DNA from: an uncultured Collinsella sp.
Lineage (GTDB): Bacteria; Actinomycetota; Coriobacteriia; Coriobacteriales; Coriobacteriaceae
Length of the DNA stretch: 50,977 bases
Reading direction: 5' to 3'
NCBI GenBank assembly: GCA_902464965.1
Contig: CABQLI010000007.1
Location: forward strand, 1-50,977
Position numbers and translations under genes: made by a program. The notes under the pieces were generated by a model. It saw only the letters and a list, made by a program, of their open reading frames with translations, was not told the DNA's origin and did not search any database. Shown here piece by piece: positions 16,446 through 25,695 of the stretch. How positions within the stretch are numbered: the stretch's first letter is position 1; each line of letters starts with the position of its first letter.

Positions 16446-18842
16446 CTTGTGCCTGGCGTATAGCCCCGCTGCAACAAGGGCTGCGGCGGTCGCCAGACTC
16501 ACTGCAAGTCCCGCAAGGGCGCCCGGAGTCTTGTAGGTCATCACGATCCTATTCGCGCCTTTCTGCATGTTCAGGGACGACAAGCCCTTATCAGCGGCGG
16601 GCGTTAGTTCTGCGGTGGTTCCGTTTACCGTTACGTTCCAGCCCTCATCGTACGGAACGCTCAGCAGCAGGTTGCCGTCATCCTTGGCGGTATACTCGCC
16701 TTCGATCCTTCCGTCCTCAAAAACCGTCGGAATAAACTCGCTCGTCTTAAGCTCGTTAATAATCTGTTCGAAAACTTCCAGATTGAGGGCGTAAAAGACC
16801 GGCTCATTGTCTTGGGGCATGTCTGTATAGCCCTCTGCGATTCCGATTGACACCGTATGCTGGCTCGGGGCGTCCGATGCATCCGCAATCTGGCGGATAT
16901 TATTGTCGAATCTCCAAGCCTCGTTTTCGATCGTTCGCTGGTCGATGGTAAGGGCGACGGGCCAATAACTGCCGGCGGTCGCATCTTTGTTGATGTAGAG
17001 ATACCCGATTGAGCTTGCCGGTACGGTAACGCTCCATTGCTTTAAGCTATCGCTATTTTCCGTGCTCGTGGCCTCGATCTTGGTATAGAGCTCGACCTCG
17101 CGGCCTAGGATTTTGCTGTAGAGGTCGTTCTGCTTTTCGAAAGGGTTCTCGCTCTTCAACGTACTGTTTTGGATATCGCTTGAGGCTGCGACGCCAATGC
17201 TGAGCGCATAGGGGTTCTCGTACACTGCGCTTGTGGAGTCGGCCTGATTCGTCTTGGCTAAAACGTATCCCGCAGGCGCGTTTTCAGGAATGGCATACTT
17301 GACTCCCAGTAGGGCATCGATGGCGAGAATGGGCTCGGCATAACGGGTCGAGAATTCGCCGACGCTGCTGTATCCAAGGGAGTTGAGCAGTGCGATGGCC
17401 TGCGGGTTGTTTGCCGACGAATACGAAGACAGCTGGTTGTACCCAAGCGCCAGACCTTCGTTGAGGGCGGCGCTGTCAACGCGTGTGGTTGTGCGGTCAA
17501 TGCGATAGAACGACGCCGAAGTCTGGTCTTGAATGGCCGTGATCGTGTCGGTTGCGGTGGCGACATAGGTGCTGTTGGCTTCTTCGGAATAGCCTGTGTA
17601 CAGCTGGTTCCATATAACATGGGCGTTGGCAAAGAGTTCAATTGCCGTGAGTGCCAGGAGCGGCATGATGATGGCCGGACGATGGGCTCGACGTAATGCT
17701 GGCCGCTCTTTGAGTTTCTGCAGCGCGTATCCTGCGGCCCACAGCGCAAAGAAACTCAGCAAAAAAGCCGTGCGCGAGTAGAAGCCGTTGGGAACGCGCA
17801 TGCCGCACCAGATGTACTCGAACGGGCTCAAAACGGAGCTTGCGACCAGGATTATCGTGACGACGAGCGTTGCGATGCGTGTCTTGATTGAAACCGTGCG
17901 GTTAACCAGCAGGCTCACCGCGAGCAGCATCATGATGATGCCGCAATAGAACTGCGGTGTGTTTTCGTTGTTTACCCACATGCAGGGAAGAAAGCCCCTG
18001 ATGAGCGACTTGGGGCTGGTTTTAAGTAGGGGGCCGAGTGCCAGAACAGGACCGCCCTTGGACATGGCAAGGATGGTCGGCAAAAAGGTCCAGGCGGACA
18101 GAAGCAGTCCAAGCGCGATAGTCCCGGCGAATCGCAGGGCCCGATCGAGCATGAGCTTCCAGCTAAATCCTTCTTCTGCAGCATAATCGACAAATTCGAC
18201 CAATACGAAGATGCAGAGGAACAGGATGCTGATGTAGGCCGTATACCAGCAGAACATGACATTGAGCGCCGTTGCGATGACGAGGCGGATCATACGCTGC
18301 TTGCGAATGAGCTCGTGGCATCCGTAGGCGCAGATGGGCAGCAGGATGAGGCAATCGATCCAGAGTGGGTTGCGCAGGTTGCTGATGGTCCAGCTGCAAA
18401 ACGTGAACGATAGAGAAAGCAGGAATGTGGCGGGCTTGGACAGGTCAAAGCGCTTTTGCATATACCAAGCGCTGCTGATGTGGATGCAGCCCAGTTTGAG
18501 CGCGGTTATGACAAATACGAAGAGCGTCAGCTTGTCTGCGGGAAACAGCACGCAGAGCAGGTTGAAGGGGCTGGCGAGGTAGTAGCTATAGAGCCCCCAT
18601 GTGTTCATGCCGAGTCCCTGTGAGAAAGAATAGCGAAGGTTTGCCTCGCCTAAAAGGACGCGGCGAAACCACGCGAAGAAGTCGATGTATTGGTATTTGA
18701 GATCGTTGGTGAGAAACGAGTTGTCGCCAAAGGGGTAGACATGCCCCGCCGCTGCAAGTGCGACAAAGAGTGCGACGGAAAACGCGAAGCAGGCGGCGTA
18801 GAGCGCCACATTCTTGAGTGTGCTGTTATTGGGCTGTGTCAT
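16431..18842 (-). CDS. YfhO-family membrane protein
   Basis: 803 aa. Start set at ATG 18842, with GAGGAA six bases upstream; it overlaps the end of the preceding GT2 gene by 17 bases. About a dozen hydrophobic segments lie in residues 10-440, the first loop containing GDNSFLTNDLKYQYIDFFAWFRR, which is the YfhO signature. An extracytoplasmic C-terminal domain follows (about 445-770), then a final helix and a basic tail. Family knowledge: YfhO with a CsbB-like GT2 glycosylates cell-surface polymers such as lipoteichoic acid in Firmicutes. A CsbB-like gene precedes it here, so a similar decoration step is inferred. Confidence 0.85.
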   Translation of the reverse strand: MTQPNNSTLKNVALYAACFAFSVALFVALAAAGHVYPFGDNSFLTNDLKYQYIDFFAWFRRVLLGEANLRYSFSQGLGMNTWGLYSYYLASPFNLLCVLFPADKLTLFVFVITALKLGCIHISSAWYMQKRFDLSKPATFLLSLSFTFCSWTISNLRNPLWIDCLILLPICAYGCHELIRKQRMIRLVIATALNVMFCWYTAYISILFLCIFVLVEFVDYAAEEGFSWKLMLDRALRFAGTIALGLLLSAWTFLPTILAMSKGGPVLALGPLLKTSPKSLIRGFLPCMWVNNENTPQFYCGIIMMLLAVSLLVNRTVSIKTRIATLVVTIILVASSVLSPFEYIWCGMRVPNGFYSRTAFLLSFFALWAAGYALQKLKERPALRRAHRPAIIMPLLALTAIELFANAHVIWNQLYTGYSEEANSTYVATATDTITAIQDQTSASFYRIDRTTTRVDSAALNEGLALGYNQLSSYSSANNPQAIALLNSLGYSSVGEFSTRYAEPILAIDALLGVKYAIPENAPAGYVLAKTNQADSTSAVYENPYALSIGVAASSDIQNSTLKSENPFEKQNDLYSKILGREVELYTKIEATSTENSDSLKQWSVTVPASSIGYLYINKDATAGSYWPVALTIDQRTIENEAWRFDNNIRQIADASDAPSQHTVSIGIAEGYTDMPQDNEPVFYALNLEVFEQIINELKTSEFIPTVFEDGRIEGEYTAKDDGNLLLSVPYDEGWNVTVNGTTAELTPAADKGLSSLNMQKGANRIVMTYKTPGALAGLAVSLATAAALVAAGLYARHKKSRR

Positions 18843-19794
18843 CAGATTCCTCGTTGGATTCTCGAATGATATAGATGGGGCGGCGCTTGGTCTCCAAGTA
18901 GGCTTTTGCCAAGTATTCACCGATGATTCCCAGGCATAGGAGCTGCATGCCGCCAAACAGTGTAATGAGGCAGGCAAGGGAGGGCCATCCGCCTACGGGG
19001 TCGCCCCAAACAAGCGTTTTGACGAGGATGACGATAAATCCCAGGATGGCGATGAGACAGAAGACGATACCCGTGAGGGCGGCGAGGGAGAGCGGCGCCG
19101 TGGAAAACGCGACGATGCCGTCGATGGAATAGAGGAGTAGCGACCAAAAGCTCCATTTGGTCTCGCCGGCCACGCGGTTGACGTTTACGTAGGGGAGCCA
19201 TTTGGTCTTGAAGCCGACCCAGCCGTAAATGCCCTTGGAGAATCGGTTGTATTCGCCCATGGAGATGATGGCGTTGACCATAGGTCGCTTCATAAGCCTA
19301 AAATCGCGTGCTCCGTCGACGATGTCGGCCTTTGAAATGCGGTTGATGATCTTGTAGAACATACGGGCACAGAACGACCTGATGGGAGGCTCGCCTTCGC
19401 GGGTGGTCCTGCGTGTAGCGACGTTGTCGTAGTCTTCGGTTTGCAAGATCTCGTACATCTGCGGCAGGAGCGAGGGTGGGTCCTGCATGTCGGCGTCCAT
19501 GGTGGCGACATAGTCGCCCTTTGCGTGCTGGAGTCCGGCGAGTAGTGCCGCCTCCTTGCCAAAGTTGCGCGAGAAAGAGTGCCAGTGGATGGCGTATGGA
19601 TGCGCCGCCGAGGCTTCTGCCTTCATGACGACAAGCGTTTTGTCTGCCGAGCCATCGTCGATGAGGACGGCCTCAAAGGAGATGCCGGGGTCTTGTTGGG
19701 TCATGATGCGAACGACGCCATCGAGCTCTTTGAGAAAGATCGGAAGTGATTCCTGCTCGTTGTAGCACGGCACGACAATGGAGATGAGCGGCAT
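18826..19794 (-). CDS. GT2 polyprenyl-phosphate glycosyltransferase (CsbB/GtrB-like)
   Basis: 322 aa. GT-A domain with ISIVVPCYNEQESLPIF (4-20), VLIDDGSADKT (about 44), ATMDADMQDPPSLLPQM (about 98; DXD site) and a KWSFWSLLLYSIDG membrane-approach segment. Two transmembrane helices follow (about 232-258 and 267-293) and the tail ends YIIRESNEESD. This is the layout of enzymes that load glucose or GlcNAc onto undecaprenyl phosphate at the inner face. It overlaps the YfhO-family gene downstream, the expected partner, and follows another GT2 by 5 bases. Confidence 0.88.
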   Translation of the reverse strand: MPLISIVVPCYNEQESLPIFLKELDGVVRIMTQQDPGISFEAVLIDDGSADKTLVVMKAEASAAHPYAIHWHSFSRNFGKEAALLAGLQHAKGDYVATMDADMQDPPSLLPQMYEILQTEDYDNVATRRTTREGEPPIRSFCARMFYKIINRISKADIVDGARDFRLMKRPMVNAIISMGEYNRFSKGIYGWVGFKTKWLPYVNVNRVAGETKWSFWSLLLYSIDGIVAFSTAPLSLAALTGIVFCLIAILGFIVILVKTLVWGDPVGGWPSLACLITLFGGMQLLCLGIIGEYLAKAYLETKRRPIYIIRESNEESDDTAQ

Positions 19795-19799
19795 GCGAC

Positions 19800-20762
19800 T
19801 TATCTCTCGTTTTTATTTGCGCTGGAGGTAATGCTGCAGCCATATGTGTTATACACGTTGACCTCCCACTGTTTACGCTCAACCTTTGCAACGGAATCAA
19901 GGATAAGCCCCGTCGCGAGACTCAGGCCACAAAGGAACATGAAAGATGCGGCGAGCATTGCGGTGGGGAAGCGGGGGACGAGACCGGTCTGGAAATATTC
20001 GACGACGATGGGGATGCCCAGGGCGAGGCCGATAATCGCAAACAGAAGCGCGACCAGGCTGAAGAATTTGAGCGGACGGTAGTCCTTGAACAGCGTGCCG
20101 ATCATGGCGACGACCTTGATGCCGTCACTGACGGTATTGAGCTTAGACTCGGATCCTTCGGGGCGATCGCGGTACTCAATGGGCACGTCCTTGATGCGCC
20201 AGCGGTGATCGACGGCATGGATGGAGAGCTCGGTTTCGATTTGAAATCCCTCGGAAAGTACGGGGAACGTTTTGACAAAGGGGCGACTCATTGCGCGATA
20301 GCCCGTCATAACGTCATCGAAGCTGAAGCCATAGATCCACTTAATCATGGCGCGAACTAGGTTGTTGCCAAAACCATGGAAGGCTCGCTTGTTTTCCTCG
20401 GCATAGGTCCCATTGGAAAGGCGGTCGCCTACGGTCATGTCGGCCGTGCCGTTTAGGATGGGCTCGCAGAGGGCCTTTGCCGCTTCGGCAGGGTAGGTGT
20501 CGTCGCCGTCGACCATCAGGTAACAATCGGCGTCGATGTCGCGAAACATCTGACGGCAGACGTTGCCTTTTCCCTGACGCGGCTCAAAACGCACCGTGGC
20601 ACCGTGCTCTGCAGCAATGTGAGAGGTGTTGTCTGACGAATTGTTGTCGTATACGTAGAGAGTCGCCTGCGGAAGCTCGCGGTGAAAGTCGTCGATGACT
20701 TTTCCGATGGTGACTGCCTCGTTGTAACAGGGGATAATAACGGCAATCGTTTGCTCGGCCAT
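19800..20762 (-). CDS. GT2 glycosyltransferase with two C-terminal membrane helices
   Basis: 320 aa. Start at ATG 20762 with AAGGAA seven bases upstream. Motifs: VIIPCYNEAVTIGKVI (8-23), VYDNNSSDNT (about 37), YLMVDGDDTYPAEAA (about 82; DXD site), a conserved SKLNTVSDG loop and two hydrophobic segments at about 232-255 and 266-292. Closely related in layout to the next gene but with a distinct donor region, so it probably loads a different sugar on the lipid carrier. First gene of a three-gene minus-strand operon ending in the YfhO-like protein. Its start codon overlaps a possible upstream start of the divergent gene. Confidence 0.85.
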   Translation of the reverse strand: MAEQTIAVIIPCYNEAVTIGKVIDDFHRELPQATLYVYDNNSSDNTSHIAAEHGATVRFEPRQGKGNVCRQMFRDIDADCYLMVDGDDTYPAEAAKALCEPILNGTADMTVGDRLSNGTYAEENKRAFHGFGNNLVRAMIKWIYGFSFDDVMTGYRAMSRPFVKTFPVLSEGFQIETELSIHAVDHRWRIKDVPIEYRDRPEGSESKLNTVSDGIKVVAMIGTLFKDYRPLKFFSLVALLFAIIGLALGIPIVVEYFQTGLVPRFPTAMLAASFMFLCGLSLATGLILDSVAKVERKQWEVNVYNTYGCSITSSANKNER

Positions 20763-20811
20763 GAAGGTTCCTTTGGTCGCGTACAATCGAATCGTTTGTT
20801 TCGTGGTTAGG

Positions 20812-22689
20812 ATGGGCGCATTGATTCGAGAGTTCAGGTTATTAGATGTGACACGTGCTGTTTTGCTGTTTGCAGCAAGCATCGCTACGGTGACGTATTG
20901 TAGTGGTTCCTTCGACCTGTTTCCATCAGTCTTGGCATGTGTTGCGATAATCGCATCATTGGTTAATTTCAATAAGTTTGCGTGCAGGGATTTTGCATTT
21001 CCGTCGGTTGTTGGTAGAGCTTGCTGCTTAGTGATTTCCCTTGTTTTTTCGTTTGTTCTTGTGCTGGGAGCGCATATTCGTGTGACTGAACCGGTGATTG
21101 CCGGCGGGATTTACGAGAACTATATTGAGCCGTATTCCGCGATTGATTTTGTTGCTTTTTGGGTGATGTCGGCGCTGGTTTTTTGGGTCTTGTCGGTGCT
21201 TGTTCAGCTGTCTTGTCGTTGCCGCTGCTGTGTTTTCTGCAATGACTCGCTGCGGACTAATGATGGTGACTCGTCCATTCGACTCCTATCTGTTGCGGTC
21301 CGTGCTCTAGTGATATTTCTTTTGTATCTCCCGTTCTTCCTGAGGTATTGTCCCGGCCTGTTTTTTGGGGATACCTTCTCGTCGTTCGCTCAGATTATGG
21401 GGTGGAACCCTTTGAGCAACCATCATCCGGTTGCATTCACCATGATGATGGCTGCTTGTATCAAAATTGCAGGCCTCATGGGGATGAGCCCTTCGGTGGG
21501 CGTTGCCTTGCTAACGGTGCTTCAGATGGCCTGTGTTGCAAGCACGTTTGGCTATCTTTCAATTTGGGTGACTTCCCGCTTGGGGGTCTCCTCTCGCTGG
21601 TCTTGGCTGCTCGTAGTCTATTTTGGCTTGTCACGGTATTGCGCTCTGTATTCTGTGGCGCTTTGGAAAGACCCGTTGTTTTCCTGCTGTCTTGTCTTGA
21701 TGGTGACCATGCTTGCCGATGCCGTCACGGGAAAGGATTCCCGGTCGAGCGCGTTGCGTTTGCTCTTTTTTGGTGCCCTAGCGTTGGGCGTTATGCTTCT
21801 ACGGAATAACGGTTTGTATATTTGCGCTGCGCTATTCGTGGTGCTTGCGATAGTTGTAGCTTTGGGCCGACTCGGCTGCATTGCCCCGATGAAACCTGCC
21901 TCTCGTTTGACCGTATCTCTTGGATTTGCGCTTGTCACATGCTTGGTTATTACGGGGCCCGTGTACTCGGCTCTGGGCGTTGTTCCATCGGAGGATGTTG
22001 AGTCAGTGGGTATTCCGCTTGCTCAGATGGCTCGCGTTGCCGCGCTCGATGGCGGAATGTCCGAGTCCGACCGTTCTTATATGAACGAGCTGCTCCCGCT
22101 TGATCGTTACAAAGAGGTTTACCACCCCAGTATTATCGATCCGCTTAAATGGAACGATGACTTTAATTCGGACCATTTAAAGGATGGATTCTGGGCTCAT
22201 TGGGCCTCGATGCTTTCGCGTAACCCTTCGATATACTTTGAGGCGTGGGAACTGCAGACGTTTGGTTTTTGGGCCCCAAATGTAAAGGGTGCTGACGGTC
22301 TGCCTGAAAACTTTCTCATGGGCGTTCCGTATAACCTTGTGGCCGACGCAAAGGCTTCTACGGGAGTTACATTTCGCAACTTGCTTGCGCCCCTCGGCGA
22401 TGATGTTGATGTGGCGATTGGACTGAGCGCTTGGTCTATTTCTGGCGCAGTTGTCTTTTGGTTGCTCATGTTTTCGACAGTACTGTTGGTGTCTTGTGGT
22501 CGCGCAAGGTTTGCTTTGCCGCTTTTGCCTTTTTTGTTGTTGTACGGGACGCTCTTTATTGCAAGCCCCATTTGGTATTGGCCTCGTTATATCGTTGCGG
22601 CACAATTTGGCCTTCCGGTTGCGTTTGTGGCGGTTGCTCGTGGTCTGTTGTTTGGTAAGGAAAGCACCGCAAATGATGTTGTGGGTTAG
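20812..22689 (+). CDS. DUF6020-like polytopic membrane protein
   Basis: About 625 aa from ATG 20812. Earlier in-frame starts (ATG 20761) would overlap the divergent GT2 start and leave no space for promoters, so the later start is preferred but unsure. About twelve hydrophobic segments. The loop with GLFFGDTFSSFAQIMGWNPLSNHHPVAF is the DUF6020-type signature, as is ALWKDPLFSC near 286. These are GT-C-like proteins expected to use lipid-linked sugars outside the membrane. A soluble segment at about 405-530 (SESDRSYMNELLPLDRY) probably faces outward. Confidence 0.7.
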   Translation: MGALIREFRLLDVTRAVLLFAASIATVTYCSGSFDLFPSVLACVAIIASLVNFNKFACRDFAFPSVVGRACCLVISLVFSFVLVLGAHIRVTEPVIAGGIYENYIEPYSAIDFVAFWVMSALVFWVLSVLVQLSCRCRCCVFCNDSLRTNDGDSSIRLLSVAVRALVIFLLYLPFFLRYCPGLFFGDTFSSFAQIMGWNPLSNHHPVAFTMMMAACIKIAGLMGMSPSVGVALLTVLQMACVASTFGYLSIWVTSRLGVSSRWSWLLVVYFGLSRYCALYSVALWKDPLFSCCLVLMVTMLADAVTGKDSRSSALRLLFFGALALGVMLLRNNGLYICAALFVVLAIVVALGRLGCIAPMKPASRLTVSLGFALVTCLVITGPVYSALGVVPSEDVESVGIPLAQMARVAALDGGMSESDRSYMNELLPLDRYKEVYHPSIIDPLKWNDDFNSDHLKDGFWAHWASMLSRNPSIYFEAWELQTFGFWAPNVKGADGLPENFLMGVPYNLVADAKASTGVTFRNLLAPLGDDVDVAIGLSAWSISGAVVFWLLMFSTVLLVSCGRARFALPLLPFLLLYGTLFIASPIWYWPRYIVAAQFGLPVAFVAVARGLLFGKESTANDVVG

Positions 22690-22707
22690 TTCTCCAGTTT
22701 TGCTACG

Positions 22708-22730
22708 CCGCCCTATGGCTTTGAGGGCGG
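22708..22730 (+). terminator. Hairpin after the DUF6020-like gene
   Basis: Seven-bp GC stem CCGCCCT/AGGGCGG with a 9-base loop, 18 bases after the stop at 22689 and before the ABC exporter. No T-run follows, so it may be a weak terminator only. Confidence 0.3.
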
Positions 22731-22778
22731 GTCTATACTGTTCGGTTGTCAACGATTACGAGTAAAGGAGTTGCATCC

Positions 22779-23624
22779 GTGTCGGATCAGACAAAGCAAC
22801 AAGAAACTCGCAGTCTGCCTGCGACGTTTGCCAAGAACGCATTTGAGAAGGATGCTTTTATCCTTCGTCAGCTGGTTACTAAAGACTTTAAGATCAAGTA
22901 TCGCCGCAGTGTTCTGGGCGTTGCGTGGTCGGTGCTCAACCCGCTGCTGATGATGATTGTCATGGCTATTGTGTTCTCGACGATTTTTGCCCAGGGCCGC
23001 AATGGGTCGATTACGCCCGAGATGTACCCGCTGTACTTGATTGTGGGTAACGTCACCTTTGCCGTTATGTCTGAGTCTACGAATCAGGCGCTGACGTCAA
23101 TCGTGGGTGCGGCCCCGCTGCTTAAGAAGGTCAAGGTTCATCGCTGGGTCTTCCCGGTGCAGAAGGTACTCTTCTCGCTGGTTAATTTTGCTTTCTCGCT
23201 AGTCGCCGTTGCCATTGTTATGCTGTGGTTCCACGTTATGCCATCTTGGCATCTCATTCTGCTGCCTGTTTGCCTACTTTTGCTCATGTGCTTCTGCATG
23301 GGCTTGGGCATGATGCTCTCCGCTCTCACGGTCTTCTTCCGTGATGTCATGCATCTGTGGAGCGTTGTCATCACGGCGTGGACCTATATCACGCCCATCT
23401 TTTGGACGACCGATTTTGTTGCGCAGATGCCCCATATTGTCCGTATCTTGGTATATGCGAACCCCATGTACAACTATCTGCAGTTTATGCGCGATATCTT
23501 CCTGTTCCAGACCACGCCTTCGCTTATGACGTTTGGCATGTGCGTTGCTTGGGCGGTTCTTGCGCTTGCCATTGGCTATACCGTGTTCCATAAGTCCGAG
23601 CGTAAGTTCATCCTCTACATCTAA
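22779..23624 (+). CDS. wzm: ABC-2 polysaccharide export permease (Wzm/TagG-like)
   Basis: 281 aa. GTG start at 22779 with AAAGGAG eight bases upstream; the more distal TTG at 22746 has no site. N-terminal cytosolic helix with LRQLVTKDFKIKYRRSVLGVAWSVLNPL, the hallmark of polysaccharide-exporting ABC-2 permeases, then six hydrophobic segments, the fifth and sixth around 185-215 and 240-270 (WTYITPIFWTTDFVA between). Works as a dimer with the ATPase encoded 11 bases downstream to move finished glycan across the membrane, which implies synthesis of this polymer by the ABC route. Confidence 0.9.
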   Translation: MSDQTKQQETRSLPATFAKNAFEKDAFILRQLVTKDFKIKYRRSVLGVAWSVLNPLLMMIVMAIVFSTIFAQGRNGSITPEMYPLYLIVGNVTFAVMSESTNQALTSIVGAAPLLKKVKVHRWVFPVQKVLFSLVNFAFSLVAVAIVMLWFHVMPSWHLILLPVCLLLLMCFCMGLGMMLSALTVFFRDVMHLWSVVITAWTYITPIFWTTDFVAQMPHIVRILVYANPMYNYLQFMRDIFLFQTTPSLMTFGMCVAWAVLALAIGYTVFHKSERKFILYI

Positions 23625-23635
23625 GGAGTGCTGTG

Positions 23636-24403
23636 ATGACTGAATCTGTTGTTGATTACAGCGAGCAGCCTCTGGCTGTCGAGGTCGACGACGTCACCAT
23701 GATCTTTAACATGGCGTCCGAGTCGCTGACCAACCTCAAGGAGTACTTTATCAAGCTTGCCAAACACGAACTGTTCTTTGAGGAGTTTAGGGCGCTCAAA
23801 CATATCTCGTTTGATATACATCGCGGCGAGGTTGTAGGCCTTGTCGGCACCAACGGTTCCGGCAAATCTACGATGCTCAAGATTATTGCCGGCGTGCTTG
23901 AGCCCAGCGAGGGCAGCGTTAAGGTGCATGGCAACATTGCGCCCCTTATTGAGCTTGGCGCTGGATTTGACCCCGAGCTAACTGCCCGTGAGAACATTTA
24001 TCTAAACGGCGCACTGCTCGGCTACACCAAGGAGTTCATCGATGCCAACTTTGACGGCATTATTGAGTTCGCTGAGCTGCAGAACTTTGTCGATATGCCG
24101 CTTAAGAACTTCTCCTCGGGCATGGTGGCGCGTATCGCCTTTGCAATCGCGACGATTACCGAGCCCGATATTCTGATCGTTGACGAGACGCTGTCCGTCG
24201 GTGATGTGTTCTTCCAGCAGAAGTGCGAGGACCGCATCCAGCACTTTATCCAGAGCGGTGACGTGACGGTTCTGTTCGTTTCGCACTCTATGGAGCAGGT
24301 TGAGCGCATCTGCCAGCGTGCCGTTTGGATTGAGAAGGGTGACCTTCGCATGGACGGCCCGGTCGATGAGGTCTGCAAGGCGTATCGCGAGCAGTTCAAC
24401 TAG
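23636..24403 (+). CDS. wzt: ABC polysaccharide export ATPase (Wzt/TagH-like)
   Basis: 255 aa. ATG 23636 with AAGGAG seven bases upstream. Walker A GTNGSGKST (about 72-80), a Q-loop region PLIELGAGFDPELTARENIYLNG typical for the Wzt/TagH branch, signature FSSGMVARIAF (about 158), Walker B ILIVDETLSVGD (about 178) and the switch histidine in FVSHSME (about 214). It ends at the nucleotide-binding domain, so the C-terminal carbohydrate-recognition domain of some Wzt proteins is missing; export is probably not tied to a terminal cap. Co-transcribed with the permease. Confidence 0.92.
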   Translation: MTESVVDYSEQPLAVEVDDVTMIFNMASESLTNLKEYFIKLAKHELFFEEFRALKHISFDIHRGEVVGLVGTNGSGKSTMLKIIAGVLEPSEGSVKVHGNIAPLIELGAGFDPELTARENIYLNGALLGYTKEFIDANFDGIIEFAELQNFVDMPLKNFSSGMVARIAFAIATITEPDILIVDETLSVGDVFFQQKCEDRIQHFIQSGDVTVLFVSHSMEQVERICQRAVWIEKGDLRMDGPVDEVCKAYREQFN

Positions 24404-24457
24404 GTTATAATTACTTGCGCCTGACAGGCTTGCGCTTGCTTGGGCGTGCGGTTATTT

Positions 24458-24534
24458 GCTCCATTAGCTCAGTTGGATAGAGCAGGGGACTTCTAATCCC
24501 AAGGTCGACGGTTCGAATCCGCCATGGAGCACCA
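24458..24534 (+). tRNA. tRNA-Arg (anticodon TCT)
   Basis: Cloverleaf read by eye: acceptor GCTCCAT/ATGGAGC, D stem GCTC/GAGC, anticodon loop CTTCTAA with TCT in the middle, T loop TTCGAAT, then encoded ACCA. There is a mismatch at the outer base pair of the anticodon stem (G/A) and an A/C in the T stem. Confidence 0.92.
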
Positions 24535-24543
24535 TCGTTTATT

Positions 24544-24576
24544 AAGCCCGGGCCGCTAGGTGGTCTGGGCTTTTTT
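24544..24576 (+). terminator. Terminator after tRNA-Arg(TCT)
   Basis: Stem AAGCCC..GGCC with GGTC..GGGCTT, loop of about 7 bases, followed by six Ts, 10 bases after the tRNA. Confidence 0.85.
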
Positions 24577-24609
24577 CATTTTGTGTGCTGCGGTTTTGAA
24601 GGGTTCGCT

Positions 24610-25596
24610 ATGGGAAGCAAAAGGCTCGACTGGATCGATATTGCAAAAGGGATTGCAATTATTCTGGTCATTGTGGGGCACACCGTCCCAAATCCCTCTC
24701 CCTTGAGGCACGCGATCTTCTCGTTTCACATGCCGGTGTTCTTTATTCTTGCCGGGTATACGTTTAGGCCGAAGCCGTGGCGCGAGCTGCTGAGTGGTTC
24801 GGTGTCGCGCCTGCTGGTGCCGTATGTGGTTCTTGCGCTGGCGTGGCAGGTGCCGACGTTCTTGATGAGCGGCACTCCGTTGACGAGCGGTACGCTGGTT
24901 GCGGGGCTTAACACGCTCGTGTTTGCCTCGGGCGTTGATGTGCCTGGGCTTGGCGTTACCGCCGTTGGCATGGCATGGTTTCTGGCGGCGCTGTTTATGT
25001 CGCGCCTGCTGTTTAATGCGCTCACGCGGCTGTTTGATCGCCGCGGGATTGGGGTTGTTTGGCAAGGGGTTGTCTGTGCCGCGATTGCCTTTTGCGGTTT
25101 GAGCGTGTCTCGCTATTTTGGTGTTTACCTGCCGCTCGATTTGGATTTGAGCTGCTACATCGTCTTGCTGATGTGGGTTGGCTATACGGCCCGCCAAAGG
25201 GGGCTGGAGCCGAGCGTGAACAAGCCTCTGCTATTTATTGGAGCCGGTGTTGCTTGGCTTGTCCTTGCCGCGCTGAGTGGGCTTGAGCTTTCGAGCCGCC
25301 GTGTGGATGGGTTTGTGGCTGCGACAGTTGCTGCTGTTGCGGGTAGCTACTGCGTCTGTTGGGTTTCGATGGCGTTGGATAAGTTGAAAGACGTGCCGGT
25401 TTTGGGGGCTTTTGAGCAAGGACTCGTGTTTTGCGGACAAGCCAGTCTGGCGATCTTTGCGATCCATGCGGTCGATTGGTTTATTCCTTGGCAGACCATG
25501 CCTCTGCTTATGACGCTGCCGGCATCGTGGCTCTTCGCATCAATCGTGCGTTGCGCCTGCGATATTGGGTTGGCACACGTGATCAAGAAGGCGTAA
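24610..25596 (+). CDS. Acyltransferase family 3 membrane protein
   Basis: 328 aa with about ten hydrophobic helices. N-terminus RLDWIDIAKGIAIILVIVGHT (about 5-25) has the conserved histidine of acyltransferase-3 enzymes, followed by FSFHMPVFFILAGYTFRPK. These proteins O-acetylate or otherwise acylate surface sugars at the membrane. ATG 24610 has GAAGGG six bases upstream; the longer form lacks a site. It stands alone between a tRNA and the aromatic region, so it may or may not act on the glycan made upstream. Confidence 0.85.
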   Translation: MGSKRLDWIDIAKGIAIILVIVGHTVPNPSPLRHAIFSFHMPVFFILAGYTFRPKPWRELLSGSVSRLLVPYVVLALAWQVPTFLMSGTPLTSGTLVAGLNTLVFASGVDVPGLGVTAVGMAWFLAALFMSRLLFNALTRLFDRRGIGVVWQGVVCAAIAFCGLSVSRYFGVYLPLDLDLSCYIVLLMWVGYTARQRGLEPSVNKPLLFIGAGVAWLVLAALSGLELSSRRVDGFVAATVAAVAGSYCVCWVSMALDKLKDVPVLGAFEQGLVFCGQASLAIFAIHAVDWFIPWQTMPLLMTLPASWLFASIVRCACDIGLAHVIKKA

Positions 25597-25695
25597 CAAA
25601 AGCAGTGTGACTAAGTTGGCCCCCGCTGTTTCATTTGGGTTTTAAGTATTCTGGTAAGACTTTTCTAACGCATTCAGCGATTGCGGCCATAGAAC

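Noticed and set aside
18843..18977. Longer YfhO-like N-terminus
   Set aside because: The extra residues read through the preceding GT2 gene; the downstream ATG has GAGGAA and begins the natural protein.
24404..24457. TATAAT at 24405 as tRNA promoter
   Set aside because: No matching -35 box and too far from the tRNA; kept out of the feature list.
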